From positions 186,001 through 250,000 of the forward strand of contig NZ_JAVJSQ010000007.1 in NCBI RefSeq assembly GCF_040219335.1: 64,000 bases of DNA, given 5' to 3'. This document shows, in pieces, positions 39,547 through 48,956 of this stretch (within the stretch, counting starts at the first letter, position 1; each line of letters opens with the position of its first letter). This DNA is from Gimesia sp. GTDB lineage: Bacteria; Planctomycetota; Planctomycetia; Planctomycetales; Planctomycetaceae. Made by a program: the position numbers and the translations under genes. The notes under the pieces were generated by a model. It did no database searches, was not told the DNA's origin, and was given only the letters and a program-made list of their open reading frames with translations.

Positions 39547-40677
39547 TTACCGTGCCTGTGAGAGGGGCATGATCACATAGGTGTAACCATCATCGGTCTT
39601 GAGGACGGCAGCGCTGTCGGAATCGATCAGCTGCAGCTGGATATGAGCGGCGGAATCCAGAGCTTTGAGGAAGTCTGCCAGGTAGCGGACGTCAAAGGTG
39701 ATAACGATTTCGTCGCCTTCAAAGGGAATCGGGATTTCAACCTTCGATTCCCCCACAGAGGCAGCCACACTCTTCAGCGTTAACAGGCCACTGTTGAAGA
39801 TAAAATCAACACCCCGGGTTTCCACGTCGGTCACAATCTGTGCCTGACGGACGGCACCGAAGAAGGTTCCGACTTCCAGGTCGATACTGTGAGTCGCTTC
39901 TGGGGGAATGACATCGCGATACTTGGGGAAGCGGCCTTCTACCAGGCGGGCAAAAATTGTCGAACGACCACTTTTGACGATCACGTCATTGGCCCGAATC
40001 GCAATCTGGATGTTTCCTTCATCGCCGGTCAGGCTCTTTTCGATCAGCGTCATCGCCTTGGCGGGGATTACAGGCCGATTGTTTTCATACGCCTCTGATC
40101 CCTGGTAGGAACAGGCGGATTCTACCATCGCCAGACGACGTCCATCGGTCGCCGCCAGCGTCAGCTTGTCCCCTTCCACGTCGAACAGTACGCCACCCAA
40201 TGCATAGCGGGTGCTTTCCGGATCGGTTGCGAATACGGTCCGCCGGATCATTTCCCGGAAGGACTGCATGGGAATTTCGAAGTAATTTGATTCTTTGAAT
40301 GTTTCTACTGCGGGAAATTCAGAAGGATCGTGGACTGACAGACGGAATTCGCTCTTGCCCGAGGAAATCAAAATAAAGTCCTGTTCGGTTTCCTCGTCCT
40401 TCTTCAGTTCGATCTCGACCGAATCGGTTGTGGATTCTTTCAGGATCGAGACCAGTTCGTGAACCGACAGCAGGATCTCTCCGGGAATCGTGACATCCAC
40501 TTCATCGAAGTCATAACGGATGCTGACTTCGAGATCGGTTCCGCTCAAGGTTGCCTTGCCGTCTCCTGCTTCGAGTTTGGCGCACTTCAGGATCTCCTTG
40601 GGAGTGCGTGAACTGATGACGCTTCCAATGATCTGGAAACCGGACAACAGGGCCGATCGTGAACAACTGAGCTTCAT
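39547..40677 (-). CDS. dnaN: DNA polymerase III sliding clamp subunit beta
   Basis: A 376-residue clamp with three similar domains. Conserved features include the N-terminal CSRSALLSGFQIIGSVISSRTPKEILKCAKLEA, FRLSVHDPSEFPAVE, the middle RRTVFATDPESTRYALGGVLFDVEGDKLTLAATDGRRLA and the C-terminal end VRYLADFLKAL and YVIMPLSQAR. The C-terminal M-P-L is the usual end of the protein-binding cleft. It lies 539 bases after dnaA on the same strand, the spacer being the candidate origin. Confidence 0.97.
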   Translation of the reverse strand: MKLSCSRSALLSGFQIIGSVISSRTPKEILKCAKLEAGDGKATLSGTDLEVSIRYDFDEVDVTIPGEILLSVHELVSILKESTTDSVEIELKKDEETEQDFILISSGKSEFRLSVHDPSEFPAVETFKESNYFEIPMQSFREMIRRTVFATDPESTRYALGGVLFDVEGDKLTLAATDGRRLAMVESACSYQGSEAYENNRPVIPAKAMTLIEKSLTGDEGNIQIAIRANDVIVKSGRSTIFARLVEGRFPKYRDVIPPEATHSIDLEVGTFFGAVRQAQIVTDVETRGVDFIFNSGLLTLKSVAASVGESKVEIPIPFEGDEIVITFDVRYLADFLKALDSAAHIQLQLIDSDSAAVLKTDDGYTYVIMPLSQAR

Positions 40678-40870
40678 GTGTGAATCAACTTTGTATTAGA
40701 TTTTTGATGGGTAAATTGTGCTGCCCCGCATGTCCTCTGGAACTCATTCTGGCAGCGATAAGATATCGATTTTCTGGTGTTTGTATTTTATGTGATTCAA
40801 AGCATTTTCACAATCATCGGAGAGACGTGAATCTCGACATGCCAGGGGTTTTTCAGAACCCATTTTCTCT

Positions 40871-40900
40871 AAAAATTAATTAATTTATTATTAGTATTAT
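40871..40900. other. AT-rich tract, possible DNA unwinding element
   Basis: A run of 30 bases with a single G, of the type that melts first in bacterial origins. It lies on the dnaN side of the spacer, and the DnaA box is on the dnaA side. Confidence 0.5.
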
Positions 40901-40938
40901 CTAGGCGGGGAGGATTCTGTTAAGAAGTCAGGAATTTT

Positions 40939-40973
40939 CGATGTAAGATATTATATGGGAATATCTTACATCG
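40939..40973. repeat. 14-bp perfect inverted repeat in oriC spacer
   Basis: CGATGTAAGATATT at 40939-40952 pairs perfectly with AATATCTTACATCG at 40960-40973; the seven-base loop is ATATGGG. It could be a cruciform or the binding site of a dimeric protein. No T-run follows, so a terminator is unlikely. Confidence 0.7.
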
Positions 40974-41128
40974 ATTATCGATAAGGGTTTGAATGTCGAT
41001 AAACTGTCGGTGGAATGTGGCGCAGCAGCGCAAGAGATGATGAGAGTCAGCAGGGGTTGTGGAGGTTACTTTTCGGCGCGTTCAGAACCCGAAAATGGCT
41101 CCACATTTCTCAACCGGAAATCAACAGG

Positions 41129-41137
41129 TTATACACA
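41129..41137 (+). promoter_or_regulatory. DnaA box TTATACACA
   Basis: It matches the consensus TTATNCACA exactly and lies 80 bases from the dnaA stop. It is the only perfect box seen in the spacer. Confidence 0.6.
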
Positions 41138-41216
41138 AAATGGCCACCAGCAACCGGGAGAATTCGAGATGGAATCCTTTATCTGACCGGTCGGGTCTCT
41201 GTGATTTCACTGTCTG

Positions 41217-42254
41217 CTATAAAAGATATACTCCCAGTTGTTGCTTAATGCGAGAAATCTGCTGACGTAATCCAGGTGATTTTTCGAGATCGGTCTGAAT
41301 TTGACGACAGGCATGAATAACCGTGCTGTGGTTCTTCCGATTGAAGTAATTTGCGATTTTGGCTAAAGATTCATCGGTCAGTTCCCGGGAGAGAAACATC
41401 GCACACTGCCGCGGCAGAACATACTGTTGTGACCGGTTGGCAGAACGGATTTCAGCCAGGGTTGTTTTAAATTCGCGGCAGACCGCGCGTGTGATTTTCG
41501 CGGTACTCGTGCGGGGCGGTTCGAGGTTGCCCTGCAGATACTGTTTTACAAAGCGACTATCCAGGGGCTGTCGATTGATCCGACTGACGGTTTGCAGCTG
41601 TTTCAGCACCGCAAACAGTTCGCGTGGTGAGAGGTCTTTCTTTTGTGCGATCAGCGTCAGTTCTTTTTTCGGCAAGGGAATCGCTTCCACCTCGGCCCAG
41701 AATTCCAGTAATTCCTGTCGGCTCTGAAAGTCCAGAGGCGGAATCGCTGCACAGATTCCGCCATGAAAGCGATTGGTCAGCTTTTTCAGAAAAAAGGCCA
41801 GCTCCCCGGGCGGCTTCGTCGCCGACACGATGATCCGCCCCCCCTGGCCCAGAATATCACCGAGAGTCGACAGCAGCTCCTGCTGCGTGTGAGAGCGGTT
41901 TTCCAGGCTATGCACGTCTTCCAGGATCAGCAGATCGAGTCCCCGCAGCCCTTTCTGAAAGTCGGCAATCTGCTGGTTTGATGACGCCAGGGCAAAGCGG
42001 GCGGCAAATTCGCTCGCGGTCAGGAGTTCCCATTCTGCCCCGGGATGCAAGGCGAGATACTCGGGCAACAGATGATGAATCAGGGCTGATTTACCGCATC
42101 CGGAGGGGCCATACAGGTAAATCAGCTGGGGATCCGGCGTCTCAAGAGAGTGCAGTAACTCGGTGACAGCCGTGCTGGCATACTGATATTCTTTCAATAT
42201 CTTGAAAGGTGTCTCGAATGACTGCTGCTGAGATGGACCGGATTTTGACATCAT
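41217..42254 (-). CDS. dnaA: Chromosomal replication initiator DnaA, N-terminally short
   Basis: A 345-residue DnaA that starts almost directly with the AAA+ domain III. Walker A is GPSGCGKS (49-56), Walker B LLILEDVHS (near 110), and the domain IV helix-turn-helix is RSANRSQQYVLPRQCAMFLSRELTDESLAKIANYF with the NHSTVIHACRQI signature near residue 320. The usual protein has about 450 residues: domains I and II, which bind DnaB and regulators, are missing. An in-frame stop (42303-42305) lies only 16 codons upstream, so the lack is not a wrong start. Ahead of it on the same strand is an ACT-domain gene; behind it the origin spacer and dnaN. Confidence 0.95.
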   Translation of the reverse strand: MMSKSGPSQQQSFETPFKILKEYQYASTAVTELLHSLETPDPQLIYLYGPSGCGKSALIHHLLPEYLALHPGAEWELLTASEFAARFALASSNQQIADFQKGLRGLDLLILEDVHSLENRSHTQQELLSTLGDILGQGGRIIVSATKPPGELAFFLKKLTNRFHGGICAAIPPLDFQSRQELLEFWAEVEAIPLPKKELTLIAQKKDLSPRELFAVLKQLQTVSRINRQPLDSRFVKQYLQGNLEPPRTSTAKITRAVCREFKTTLAEIRSANRSQQYVLPRQCAMFLSRELTDESLAKIANYFNRKNHSTVIHACRQIQTDLEKSPGLRQQISRIKQQLGVYLL

Positions 42255-42295
42255 CCCAAATCTTTTTCTCAGTAATGTCCCGCAATCGGGGAGTA

Positions 42296-42871
42296 TTACA
42301 GCTTAAACATACGCGTCTGGCTCTGTGAACTGATGATGGCCGAATCCGATTCGCTGATGAAATCGACTGAGACATCAAAGTCACTGCAGATGTTCTCCAT
42401 CACGGACTGCAGCTCGAGGATCTCGAGCGATTTGGGTACCGCCACCTTGATCATCATCTCGAATGTCTGTCCATCGGAGGAACTGGTGGCAGACAGGTCA
42501 ATGATGTCCACGCCATCCTGTCCCAGCTGGGACGAGATGCGTCTGAGAATTCCGGGACGGTTAGTGCCCGCGATGGCCAGCAGGTACTTGATGCAGTCTT
42601 CCGGAGGCAGCATGGAGGGCACGTCTACATCCGGGTCCTTAATGGAGACATCGACATTGAACGCGTTACAGATTCCCTCGATGTGTTCCTGGATCAGGGT
42701 CGGATCGCGCTCTTCAGGGAAGTCAGCGGCAATCACGATGTTGAAAAAGTTCTGGATCACTGCAATGCTGGCTTCATGCAGGTTTGCGCCCAGTTCATCC
42801 ATGGCGGTCGTGACGGCGGCCATGATGCCTACGCGGTTCGCAGATAAAAGTGAGATAATGTAACGTTTCAT
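42296..42871 (-). CDS. ACT-domain protein, GcvR-like
   Basis: A protein of about 191 residues with two ACT domains in tandem: KRYIISLLSANRVGIMAAVTTAMDELGANLHEASI and KYLLAIAGTNRPGILRRISSQLGQDGVDIIDL. This layout is that of glycine cleavage system repressor-like proteins (GcvR), which sense amino acids and act on a partner regulator. GGAG lies just before the ATG at 42871; the in-frame start at 42919 adds a polar stretch. It ends 41 bases before dnaA on the same strand and could share its transcript. The ligand is unknown. Confidence 0.8.
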   Translation of the reverse strand: MKRYIISLLSANRVGIMAAVTTAMDELGANLHEASIAVIQNFFNIVIAADFPEERDPTLIQEHIEGICNAFNVDVSIKDPDVDVPSMLPPEDCIKYLLAIAGTNRPGILRRISSQLGQDGVDIIDLSATSSSDGQTFEMMIKVAVPKSLEILELQSVMENICSDFDVSVDFISESDSAIISSQSQTRMFKL

Positions 42872-43107
42872 ACCAGACTCCGGTTCTGTCGAGATAGACA
42901 AACTGATCTCGATGCGCATCGTTCCTGAATCGAGAGGGAAGCGCTATTGTAGCGAATGGGGGTTCAAAATTGCGATAAGGAAACGAAAATAATCTGAAAG
43001 TCTGTCCCAGTCCTCTCCCGTCAGACTGAGGAGGCTTTTGTACTATCATTCGTGCCTGCATTGCTGTAAGTTGTTATCTGCCAACAGCTCAGATCGGGTA
43101 ACCGATC

Positions 43108-44496
43108 GTGGCTTTTTTGCGATCTATTCTATATGGGAACTGGTTTATGGTTCGCCTCGTTTCACTCAGCATCATTTTCTGCCTGATCCTGTTCCTGGGA
43201 GTGACCTTCTTCAAGGTAATCCTGCCGTTCCTGCTGCCCCTTTTTCTGGCAGCCGTGGTCGCCATGGTCAGTCAGCCCCTGCTCCAGTATTTCATTAAAC
43301 GGGCCCGGGGTCACGTCCGTATTGCCGCCAGCATCACGACCACGCTGATCATTTCCGCGATCTTTGTTCCCCTGTGTGTGGGGATTTTCCTGGGTTCCCT
43401 ACAGCTGTTTACCACGGTGGTGAATGCGCTTGATGAAGCCAACTGGAATAAAACCGTGCAGACGGTCCGCGAAAAAGTAGAGGTCAGTAACCTCAAACTG
43501 CATCAGTTCGTGGAATGGTCCAACGAATACCTGGGAAAAGAGGCAACTGCAGAAGAGGGAACCAGCAATCAAGAACAGTCGCAAGTCACCGATGATTTCA
43601 TCCGCAAGAATCTGCAGGCGACTCTGGTTCCGATCGCCAAACGTTCGCTCGGTTTTGCTGCTTCAACCGTGGGATTGCTCGGCACCGTGTTTTCCGCGAT
43701 GATCGCCTGGATTATGTTTGTGATCGCCCTGTATTACTTTCTGGCCGATGGCTACGTGCTCGTCGAATCGACGCAGTCCCTGATTCCCGTGCACCTGGAT
43801 TACCAGCGGCAGCTGATCGATAAGTTTCAGAAAGTCGTGCGGGCCGTGGTTTTGGGAACCTTCCTGGCGGCCATTGGTCAGGGACTGATGACTGCGATCG
43901 CCTTATACATTGTCGGTTTTGAGCATTTCTTCATTCTTCTGATCCTCGCCACGATCACGTCGATGGTTCCCCTGATGGGGTCCTGGATTATCTGGGGTCC
44001 CTGTGCCGGCTGGTTGATGTACCAGGGAGACTGGGGCGCGGCGATCTTCCTGACCCTGTTCGGGACACTGGTCGTCGGCACGATGGACAACGTCATCCGT
44101 ACCTATATTTTGCAGAGTGACGCAAAACTGCACCCCCTGCTCGCCTTTGTCAGTGTGTTGGGCGGACTGCAGATGATGGGGCTCTGGGGGGTTTTCATCG
44201 GCCCGATCGTCGCTTCCTGTCTGCACGCACTTGTGCAGATCTTTAATGCCGAGCTTCGTGCGTTCTCCAAGGAGAAATTCAACAGCAATAACCTGCTCGA
44301 CATGGTCCCGGAGGAGGAAAAAGTGAAACAGGAAGATGATCAGCAGTCAGGGCCCCAAGCAGAGACAGAGACTACCAGGGCAGATGCACCCGCGGAGGGC
44401 CCGTCGCCAGAGACGGAAACAAAAGCAGAATCTTCCGGATCGCCAGAATCTTCGCAGCAACAGAAGCAGGAAAAGAAATCACCTGAGTCGGATTAG
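43108..44496 (+). CDS. AI-2E family transporter (PerM-like)
   Basis: A 462-residue membrane protein with about seven to eight helices, the family pattern LPFLLPLFLAAVVAMVSQPLLQYF near the N terminus, and the ending IATITSMVPLMGSWIIWGPCAGWLMYQGDW, LLAFVSVLGGLQMMGLWGVFIGPIVAS typical of AI-2E/PerM transporters. The last 75 residues are a polar, disordered tail rich in Glu, Gln, Ser and Pro. The GTG at 43108 and the ATG at 43147 are both possible starts; no clear ribosome site decides. The stop overlaps the stop of the convergent PilC-like gene. Substrates of this family vary widely. Confidence 0.87.
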   Translation: MAFLRSILYGNWFMVRLVSLSIIFCLILFLGVTFFKVILPFLLPLFLAAVVAMVSQPLLQYFIKRARGHVRIAASITTTLIISAIFVPLCVGIFLGSLQLFTTVVNALDEANWNKTVQTVREKVEVSNLKLHQFVEWSNEYLGKEATAEEGTSNQEQSQVTDDFIRKNLQATLVPIAKRSLGFAASTVGLLGTVFSAMIAWIMFVIALYYFLADGYVLVESTQSLIPVHLDYQRQLIDKFQKVVRAVVLGTFLAAIGQGLMTAIALYIVGFEHFFILLILATITSMVPLMGSWIIWGPCAGWLMYQGDWGAAIFLTLFGTLVVGTMDNVIRTYILQSDAKLHPLLAFVSVLGGLQMMGLWGVFIGPIVASCLHALVQIFNAELRAFSKEKFNSNNLLDMVPEEEKVKQEDDQQSGPQAETETTRADAPAEGPSPETETKAESSGSPESSQQQKQEKKSPESD

Positions 44497-45698
44497 TGGC
44501 TGGTACTCAGCGTGAAGATCGGCAACAGCATCGAGAGTGCGATAAAACCGATGATCGAGCCCATGCAGACCACCATCAACGGTTCCACCAGTGTCGTGGC
44601 GGACTTGATGGCGATTTTGACATCCCGATCAAAGTAGTCGCTCAGCTTATTGAGCACCATTCCCAGTCGGCCCGTCGATTCGCCGGAAGCGATCATCTGC
44701 TGCATCGTGGGGGGAAATAATGCTTTGCCCTCCAGTGCCTCATGAATCTGTTTTCCGCTCGTAACCTGCTCGCTGATTTCCATCCAGCTCTGTTTGAAAT
44801 AAACATTGTCGGATACACCAGCGCTCAGTTCGATGGCTTCCAGCATGGGAACCCCCGCGTTGACCGTAGTCGCCAGCGTACGGATGCTGCGGCTGATTGC
44901 CAGTTTTTTCAGCATCGAGCCGAAGACGGGCATCCGAATCAGACACCAGTCGAACGTTGCTTTGCCCCAGGCCTGATTCCGCATATAGAAGAAAAAGCCG
45001 ATTACAGCCACCAGAAACAGCAGCAGCAGATACCAATAAGAGGTGATGGCCGTTGAGACGAAAATCATCATTTTGGTCGGTGTGGGGACCGCGGCACCAC
45101 GGGCAGCGAACATGGGCATCAGCTTGGGAAAGACGTATGTCAGCAGGAAAATACAGACGCCGATACACATCACCAGCATCACAGCCGGGTAGATCAAAGC
45201 GCCCTTCACCTGCTGAATGGTTTCCTGTTCTTCTTCAGCCTGCTGTGCAATGCGGTTCAGCATCTGCGGCATCGTACCGCTGGCCTCGCTGGCTTTAATG
45301 AGATTCACATAGGTTTTATCGAATAACCGTGGAAACTCACTCAGTGCACTGGAGAGGTCGCTACCCGCTTCAACGTCTTTCTGAATGCAGGATAGAATCT
45401 CGGCGAGTGTTTCGTTTTCAATCTGCTTCGCAATTCCTTCCAGGGCTGTGGCCACGGGCACACCCGCGTCGACCATAATCGCCATCTGGTTGGTAAAATA
45501 GATCACGTCTTTGCGAGAGACCCGTTTTTTACGGGTTGCTGCCAGACTCTTGGATGACTTTTCATCCGCTTCTTCCAGAGAGAGCAGATACAGACCTTCC
45601 TGGCGCAACTTGGCAACCGCATCTTCCCTGGTCTCAGCGACCAGTTCCCCGGACTGATTCTGTCCTGTCGTGTTGCGTGCTATATATGTGAATTGCAT
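44493..45698 (-). CDS. pilC: Type II secretion/type IV pilus inner-membrane platform PilC/GspF
   Basis: A 401-residue T2SSF-type protein with two repeated cytosolic domains, each followed by membrane segments. The first domain shows QMAIMVDAGVPVATALEGIAKQ and the second GVPMLEAIELSAGVSDNVYF and MQQMIASGESTGRLGMVLNKLSDYFDRDV, the consensus elements of the family. It connects the assembly ATPases to the pseudopilus. The last gene of the long minus-strand run, 27 bases behind pilT. The stop overlaps that of the opposite AI-2E gene by four bases. Confidence 0.94.
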   Translation of the reverse strand: MQFTYIARNTTGQNQSGELVAETREDAVAKLRQEGLYLLSLEEADEKSSKSLAATRKKRVSRKDVIYFTNQMAIMVDAGVPVATALEGIAKQIENETLAEILSCIQKDVEAGSDLSSALSEFPRLFDKTYVNLIKASEASGTMPQMLNRIAQQAEEEQETIQQVKGALIYPAVMLVMCIGVCIFLLTYVFPKLMPMFAARGAAVPTPTKMMIFVSTAITSYWYLLLLFLVAVIGFFFYMRNQAWGKATFDWCLIRMPVFGSMLKKLAISRSIRTLATTVNAGVPMLEAIELSAGVSDNVYFKQSWMEISEQVTSGKQIHEALEGKALFPPTMQQMIASGESTGRLGMVLNKLSDYFDRDVKIAIKSATTLVEPLMVVCMGSIIGFIALSMLLPIFTLSTSH

Positions 45699-45725
45699 TG
45701 TTTCGCCTGTCCCTCATCGATCCCG

Positions 45726-46799
45726 TTAAGCCAGTAATCCATGAGAATATTCTTTGCCCGACGCTTCGCCCTTTAATTCCTGCAGGTTTTCGTCCACGGT
45801 TTCCGCGTCGACTTTACCGTTTAACAGCAGTTCTTTGAGAGCCTGTTCCATCGTCTGCATTCCTACGCGACGGTTCGTCGAAATAATGCCTGGGATCAGA
45901 TGGGTCGTCGATTCGCGAATACTGGTTTGAATCGCCCGATTGGTCAGCATGATTTCCACGGCAGCCACACGCCCATTGGACATCGCCGCGGGTAATAAGC
46001 GTTGGGTAATGACAGCCCTTAACGATTCCGCCAGGTGGCTGCGGACCTGGGACTGTTCCTCCGGCGGAAAGACTTCTACCAGTCGATCGACGACTCCCGC
46101 TGCACTGGAAACATGCAGTGAAGCGAGCACCAGGTGTCCGGTCTCCGCAGCCTGCAGGGCGACACGAATGGTATCCAGATCCCGCAATTCCCCGATCAGA
46201 ATCACATCCGGATCCTGCCTCAGAACATGTTTCAGTCCCGAGGTGAACCCGGGACAGTCTTCGCCGATCTCCCGCTGTTCGATCAATGATTTTCCATGCT
46301 GGAACTGATATTCGATCGGATCTTCCAGGGTGATGATATGTTTTGAATCCCGCTGATTAATCGCTTCGACCATGGCCGCCAGCGTGGTGGACTTACCGGA
46401 ACCGGTCTGCCCGGTTACCAGGATCAGCCCGGTTTTGAGCCGCGTCAGCTCTTCCACGACAGGGGGCAGTTCCAGGCTGCTCAGCGTACAGACTTCGTTG
46501 GAAAATCGACGGATGGCCGCCGCCAGGGAACCGCGCTGCACATGAATATTGAAACGGAAACGCCCCAGTCGCGGAACGGTGATCGCGAAGTCGACGTCCT
46601 TCTGCTTCTCCAGAAGTTCTTTCTGTTGCACTTTCATCACCTGGTCGCACAGATCGCGAATCGTTTCGGGATCCAGCGGTTCCAGGGCGGTGGTGCACAA
46701 CTGACCGTCAATACGGAACATGGGCGGTGCGTCGGTTACCAGCAGGATATCCGAAGCATCACTGTCCACAGCCGCGTGTAACAGGTCGTTCATTTCCAT
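45726..46799 (-). CDS. pilT: Type IV pilus retraction ATPase PilT
   Basis: A 357-residue secretion ATPase. Walker A is [15 protein letters not shown] (about 130-145), the Asp box ITLEDPIEYQFQHGKS, Walker B VILIGELRDLDTI and the His box HLVLASLHVSSAAG. The N-terminal part MNDLLHAAVDSDASDILLVTDAPPMFRIDG is typical of PilT/PilU. The C-terminal AIRxIL-like helix is not well conserved. PilT depolymerises pili. Placement with a GspE/PilB gene marks this machine as a retractile pilus rather than a simple type II system. Confidence 0.93.
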   Translation of the reverse strand: MEMNDLLHAAVDSDASDILLVTDAPPMFRIDGQLCTTALEPLDPETIRDLCDQVMKVQQKELLEKQKDVDFAITVPRLGRFRFNIHVQRGSLAAAIRRFSNEVCTLSSLELPPVVEELTRLKTGLILVTGQTGSGKSTTLAAMVEAINQRDSKHIITLEDPIEYQFQHGKSLIEQREIGEDCPGFTSGLKHVLRQDPDVILIGELRDLDTIRVALQAAETGHLVLASLHVSSAAGVVDRLVEVFPPEEQSQVRSHLAESLRAVITQRLLPAAMSNGRVAAVEIMLTNRAIQTSIRESTTHLIPGIISTNRRVGMQTMEQALKELLLNGKVDAETVDENLQELKGEASGKEYSHGLLA

Positions 46800-46834
46800 T
46801 GGGGATTACTCTCTATCTCTTCAGCGTGATGCCG

Positions 46835-48592
46835 TTATGAATGGGAACGGATCAGCGCGGGTTTTCGGGGAATCCAGCCGTCATCACTGACTTTGATGGC
46901 TTCTTCCACTGTCGTCAGTCCTTCCTGGGCTTTACGCAGAGCGTCGTACCGCAGGGGGATCATGCCATTGTTCTGTGCATATTCTTTGACTGCTGCCACC
47001 GTAGGATTCGAGGAGATGATTTCCCGCAGCTGATCATCGATGGTCAGGATCTCATGCACGCCGATACGTCCGGAGAAACCGGTATTGCGGCATCTCTTGC
47101 AGCCTTTGTTTTTATAAAATTCGTTCGCTTCCAGGCCGACGCGTTCCACCGCCAGTTGCATCGCCTTGGGCAGTTCATAAGGTGTTTTGCATTTCGGGCA
47201 GAGTTTACGACAGAGTCGTTGTGCCAGAGCCATGTTGACTGCTGCCGCAATCAGGTAGTCGTCGACACCCATATTGATCAGACGGGTAATCGCCGAGATC
47301 GCGTCGTTGGTGTGCAACGTACTGAAGACGAGGTGACCGGTCAGGGCTGCCTGGATGGCGATCTTGCCGGTTTCCTGGTCGCGGATTTCGCCCACCATGA
47401 CGACATCCGGGTCCTGTCGCAGCAGACTCCGCAGGATCGTAGCGAATGACAGGCCGATTTTTTCATTCACCTGGAACTGATTGATAATCGGCAGCTGATA
47501 TTCGATCGGGTCTTCGACCGTACAGACATTTTTCTCAATCGAGCTGACGGCATTCAGAGCCGCATACAGGGTGGTACTCTTACCACTACCGGTAGGCCCG
47601 GTCACCAGAATAATGCCGTTCGGTTTTTCCAGCTGTTCGGTGAAGTTTTCCAGAACTTCGGAACTGAAACCCAGCTGTTCGAGTGAAATATTGACGCTGC
47701 GGTTATCCAGAATACGAATCACGACTTTTTCACCGCTCGGCATGGGAAGCGTACTCACACGCAGGTCGATTGGACGCCCTTCCATCAGGACGTGAATTCG
47801 TCCATCCTGTGGCAGACGACGTTCGCTGATGTCGAGGCTCGCCATAATCTTGATACGCGACGAAACCGCAGGCGCCAGATGCACGGGCGGTTCGAGTGCC
47901 TGATGCAGCACTCCATCCACGCGATAACGCACCCGCAATTGCTGTTCGTTGGGTTCGATGTGAATATCGCTGGCCCCCTCGCGAACCGCATTATAGATAA
48001 TGTAATTGACCAGTTTGATGATCGGGCTCTGGCCGGCAAACTCGACGTCGAAGCCGATGTCGTCGATTGATTCTTCGATCAGTTCGACATTGGTGCCGTT
48101 CGCATCATCGATGATGTCGTCGATCACGAACACGTTTGTGTTCGGCATATAAGTCTGCACCATCCGGCGGATTTCGCGGGCGCTGGCGGCGACAATCTGG
48201 ATTTCTGACTTGGTCAGGTCGCGGAGCTGGTCGACCAGGAAGACGTTTGTCGGTTCCGCTACCGCAACAGTCAAAACGTTGCGGACTTTGAACAGAGGCA
48301 GCACCGTATGCTTTTCTACAAATTCACGCGGCAGGACATCGAAGATTTTCGAGTCGAACATGCGGCTGTCGAGCTGTACGTAGGGAATGCGGTATTCCAG
48401 GGCCAGGCATTCCAGCACCTGCTCTTCAGTGCAATATTCGTTGTTGACCAGCAGCTCACCCAGCAGCTGACTGCCGTCTCCCTGTGACTGTTCCTCCAGC
48501 GCGGAATCCAGCTGTTCTGCGGTGATGTACTCTTTAAAGATGAGCAGATCACCGAGCCGCATTTTCGGTTGTAAGAGGGAATTGGTATTCAT
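46835..48592 (-). CDS. Type IV pilus extension / type II secretion ATPase PilB/GspE
   Basis: A 585-residue ATPase. It has the N-terminal T2SSE_N domain (about residues 5-160: [38 protein letters not shown]) then the catalytic domain with [22 protein letters not shown], Walker [16 protein letters not shown], Asp box VEDPIEYQ, Walker [16 protein letters not shown] and His box [12 protein letters not shown]. Two CxxC pairs (LCPKCK and CKRCRNTG) near residue 460-500 form the Zn site of PilB/GspE. It powers pilin polymerisation. It lies between the STAS gene and pilT. Confidence 0.95.
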   Translation of the reverse strand: MNTNSLLQPKMRLGDLLIFKEYITAEQLDSALEEQSQGDGSQLLGELLVNNEYCTEEQVLECLALEYRIPYVQLDSRMFDSKIFDVLPREFVEKHTVLPLFKVRNVLTVAVAEPTNVFLVDQLRDLTKSEIQIVAASAREIRRMVQTYMPNTNVFVIDDIIDDANGTNVELIEESIDDIGFDVEFAGQSPIIKLVNYIIYNAVREGASDIHIEPNEQQLRVRYRVDGVLHQALEPPVHLAPAVSSRIKIMASLDISERRLPQDGRIHVLMEGRPIDLRVSTLPMPSGEKVVIRILDNRSVNISLEQLGFSSEVLENFTEQLEKPNGIILVTGPTGSGKSTTLYAALNAVSSIEKNVCTVEDPIEYQLPIINQFQVNEKIGLSFATILRSLLRQDPDVVMVGEIRDQETGKIAIQAALTGHLVFSTLHTNDAISAITRLINMGVDDYLIAAAVNMALAQRLCRKLCPKCKTPYELPKAMQLAVERVGLEANEFYKNKGCKRCRNTGFSGRIGVHEILTIDDQLREIISSNPTVAAVKEYAQNNGMIPLRYDALRKAQEGLTTVEEAIKVSDDGWIPRKPALIRSHS

Positions 48593-48609
48593 GACTGGTT
48601 CTTAAATCT

Positions 48610-48945
48610 TTATTGAAAGCTGGAAACCGCTTCGATCACCGAATCGAAAATATCGATCCGCTGGTCGAGTCGTGTCATTTCCAGAATTTTCTTGCCAGGT
48701 TCTTCCAGGCCGCTGATCTTGAGGTTCCCCCCGTGTTCCCGGGTCAGATCCTGCAGATCGAGTAAGGCCGTCAGACCGGCACTGTCCAGCAGATCGCTGC
48801 GATCCATCTGCAGGACAACCTGGTAATGCTGTTCGTTAATCGCATCTGACAGCGCATGGACGAAATCACCGGATGTGTCATCCGTCAGTTCATCCGGTGT
48901 ATGGGCCACCAGAACATTGCCAAAAACTTCCGTTGTGATCTGCAT
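48610..48945 (-). CDS. STAS-domain anti-sigma-factor-antagonist-like protein
   Basis: A 111-residue single STAS domain. The sequence VVLQMDRSDLLDSAGLTALLDLQDLTREHGGNLKISGLEEPGKKILEM contains the conserved D-S-A-G loop with a serine that could be phosphorylated, as in SpoIIAA-type antagonists. No anti-sigma kinase or phosphatase is next to it. It lies within the pilus run, 17 bases before the PilB/GspE gene and 11 bases after the GGDEF gene, so it may transmit a switch to the motor genes. Partner unknown. Confidence 0.87.
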   Translation of the reverse strand: MQITTEVFGNVLVAHTPDELTDDTSGDFVHALSDAINEQHYQVVLQMDRSDLLDSAGLTALLDLQDLTREHGGNLKISGLEEPGKKILEMTRLDQRIDIFDSVIEAVSSFQ

Positions 48946-48956
48946 GTCTGACTCGC

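Larger units (their letters stand above)
40678..41216. other. Candidate chromosomal replication origin (oriC)
   Basis: The spacer between dnaA and dnaN, the usual place for oriC in many bacteria. It contains an AT-rich tract (40871-40900, 29 of 30 bases A or T), a 14-bp perfect inverted repeat (40939-40973), a perfect palindrome TTATCGATAA (40975-40984), a near DnaA box TGTCGATAA (40994-41002, one change from the consensus TGTGNATAA) and a perfect DnaA box TTATACACA (41129-41137). A gene was looked for but not found. The GC-skew sign of sampled 60-base lines changes across this region. Experimental proof is needed. Confidence 0.65.

Noticed and set aside
40994-41002. TGTCGATAA as a full DnaA box
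   Set aside because: It differs from the consensus TGTGNATAA at one essential base, so it is reported only as a near match.
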